From JANNSW01 sp031431235 (lineage in GTDB: Bacteria > Pseudomonadota > Alphaproteobacteria > Rhizobiales > Hyphomicrobiaceae): a stretch of 6,218 nt of DNA. Both the position numbers and the translations under genes were made by a program. The stretch lies in assembly GCA_031431235.1 (NCBI GenBank), contig JANPDA010000213.1, positions 1-6,218 of the forward strand, written 5' to 3'. This document shows positions 6,103 through 6,218 of this stretch, one piece after another; position 1 is the first letter of the stretch, and each line of letters begins with the position of its first letter. Under the pieces are notes generated by a model, which saw only the letters and a program-made list of their open reading frames with translations, had not been told where the DNA came from and searched no databases.

Positions 6103-6181
6103 CTAGTGTGGTTTCGCCTCGCAAATGCCATCTCCGAGCCAGCCGCGGATGCTGGATGGCATTTGCGAGACACCACACTAG
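6103..6181. repeat. CTAG-capped palindromic element E
   Basis: A 79-bp palindrome with the same plan as D but other stem sequences. The outer arms are CTAGTGTGGT (6103-6112) and ACCACACTAG (6172-6181), 10 bp perfect. The inner arms are TCGCAAATGCCAT (6119-6131) and ATGGCATTTGCGA (6156-6168), 13 bp perfect. Bulges of 6 and 3 nt separate them. The apex holds a small hairpin, CCAGC (6139-6143) with GCTGG (6151-6155). Thirteen bases separate it from D. Confidence 0.9.
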
Positions 6182-6218
6182 TGGCCTGAATCTCCTAAAG
6201 CGAGGGATACAGGCTTTT
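6178..6218. repeat. Probable CTAG-capped element F, cut by the right edge
   Basis: It starts at the CTAG shared with the end of E and continues as CTAGTGGCCT, matching the cap-plus-four-bases pattern of the other elements. If the pattern holds, AGGCCACTAG should follow beyond the window. Within view, GCCTG (6184-6188) can pair with CAGGC (6210-6214), followed by TTTT, which could also suggest a weak terminator on the + strand. The truncation prevents a decision. Confidence 0.5.

Overview
The window looks like chromosomal DNA of a GC-rich alphaproteobacterium. The main clue is an MmcB-family gene, a group known mainly from that class. The GC-rich codon use and the mix of catabolic enzymes (ring hydroxylase, proline racemase superfamily) fit a soil or water organism such as a Rhodospirillales or Hyphomicrobiales member. 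The genus cannot be named from the sequence alone.

Layout from left to right: (1) the C-terminal part of a Rieske-type ring-hydroxylating oxygenase alpha subunit on +, cut by the left edge. (2) Convergent to it, an MmcB-family DNA-repair protein on -. (3) A short divergent intergenic region. (4) A two-gene unit on +: a Lon-family ATP-dependent protease of the AAA_32/LonB-like type, overlapping by ATGA a gene for a 281-residue protein that resembles a universal-stress-protein fold. (5) A convergent gap of about 317 bp filled largely by an array of three palindromic repeats. (6) A proline-racemase-superfamily enzyme on - with a Ser/Cys catalytic pair. (7) A second array of palindromes upstream of that gene, running to the right edge.

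The genes are mostly ordinary. The most unusual structure is in the two intergenic arrays. At least five, probably six, hairpin-forming elements of about 50-80 bp share the cap CTAGTG, and three have the matching CACTAG at the other end. Behind the cap they carry quite different long inner stems. Neighbouring elements share a single CTAG at their junction. By eye, seven of the eight CTAG tetranucleotides in the window lie at element ends. One CTAG supplies the stop codon of the stress-protein-like gene, and another forms part of the ribosome binding site of the racemase gene. This looks like a family of small mobile palindromes (MITE-like or REP-like) using CTAG as target or boundary.

The Lon-like protease and its overlapping partner are very likely co-translated and may work together in protein quality control. 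The ring hydroxylase, MmcB and racemase genes show no functional link to them.
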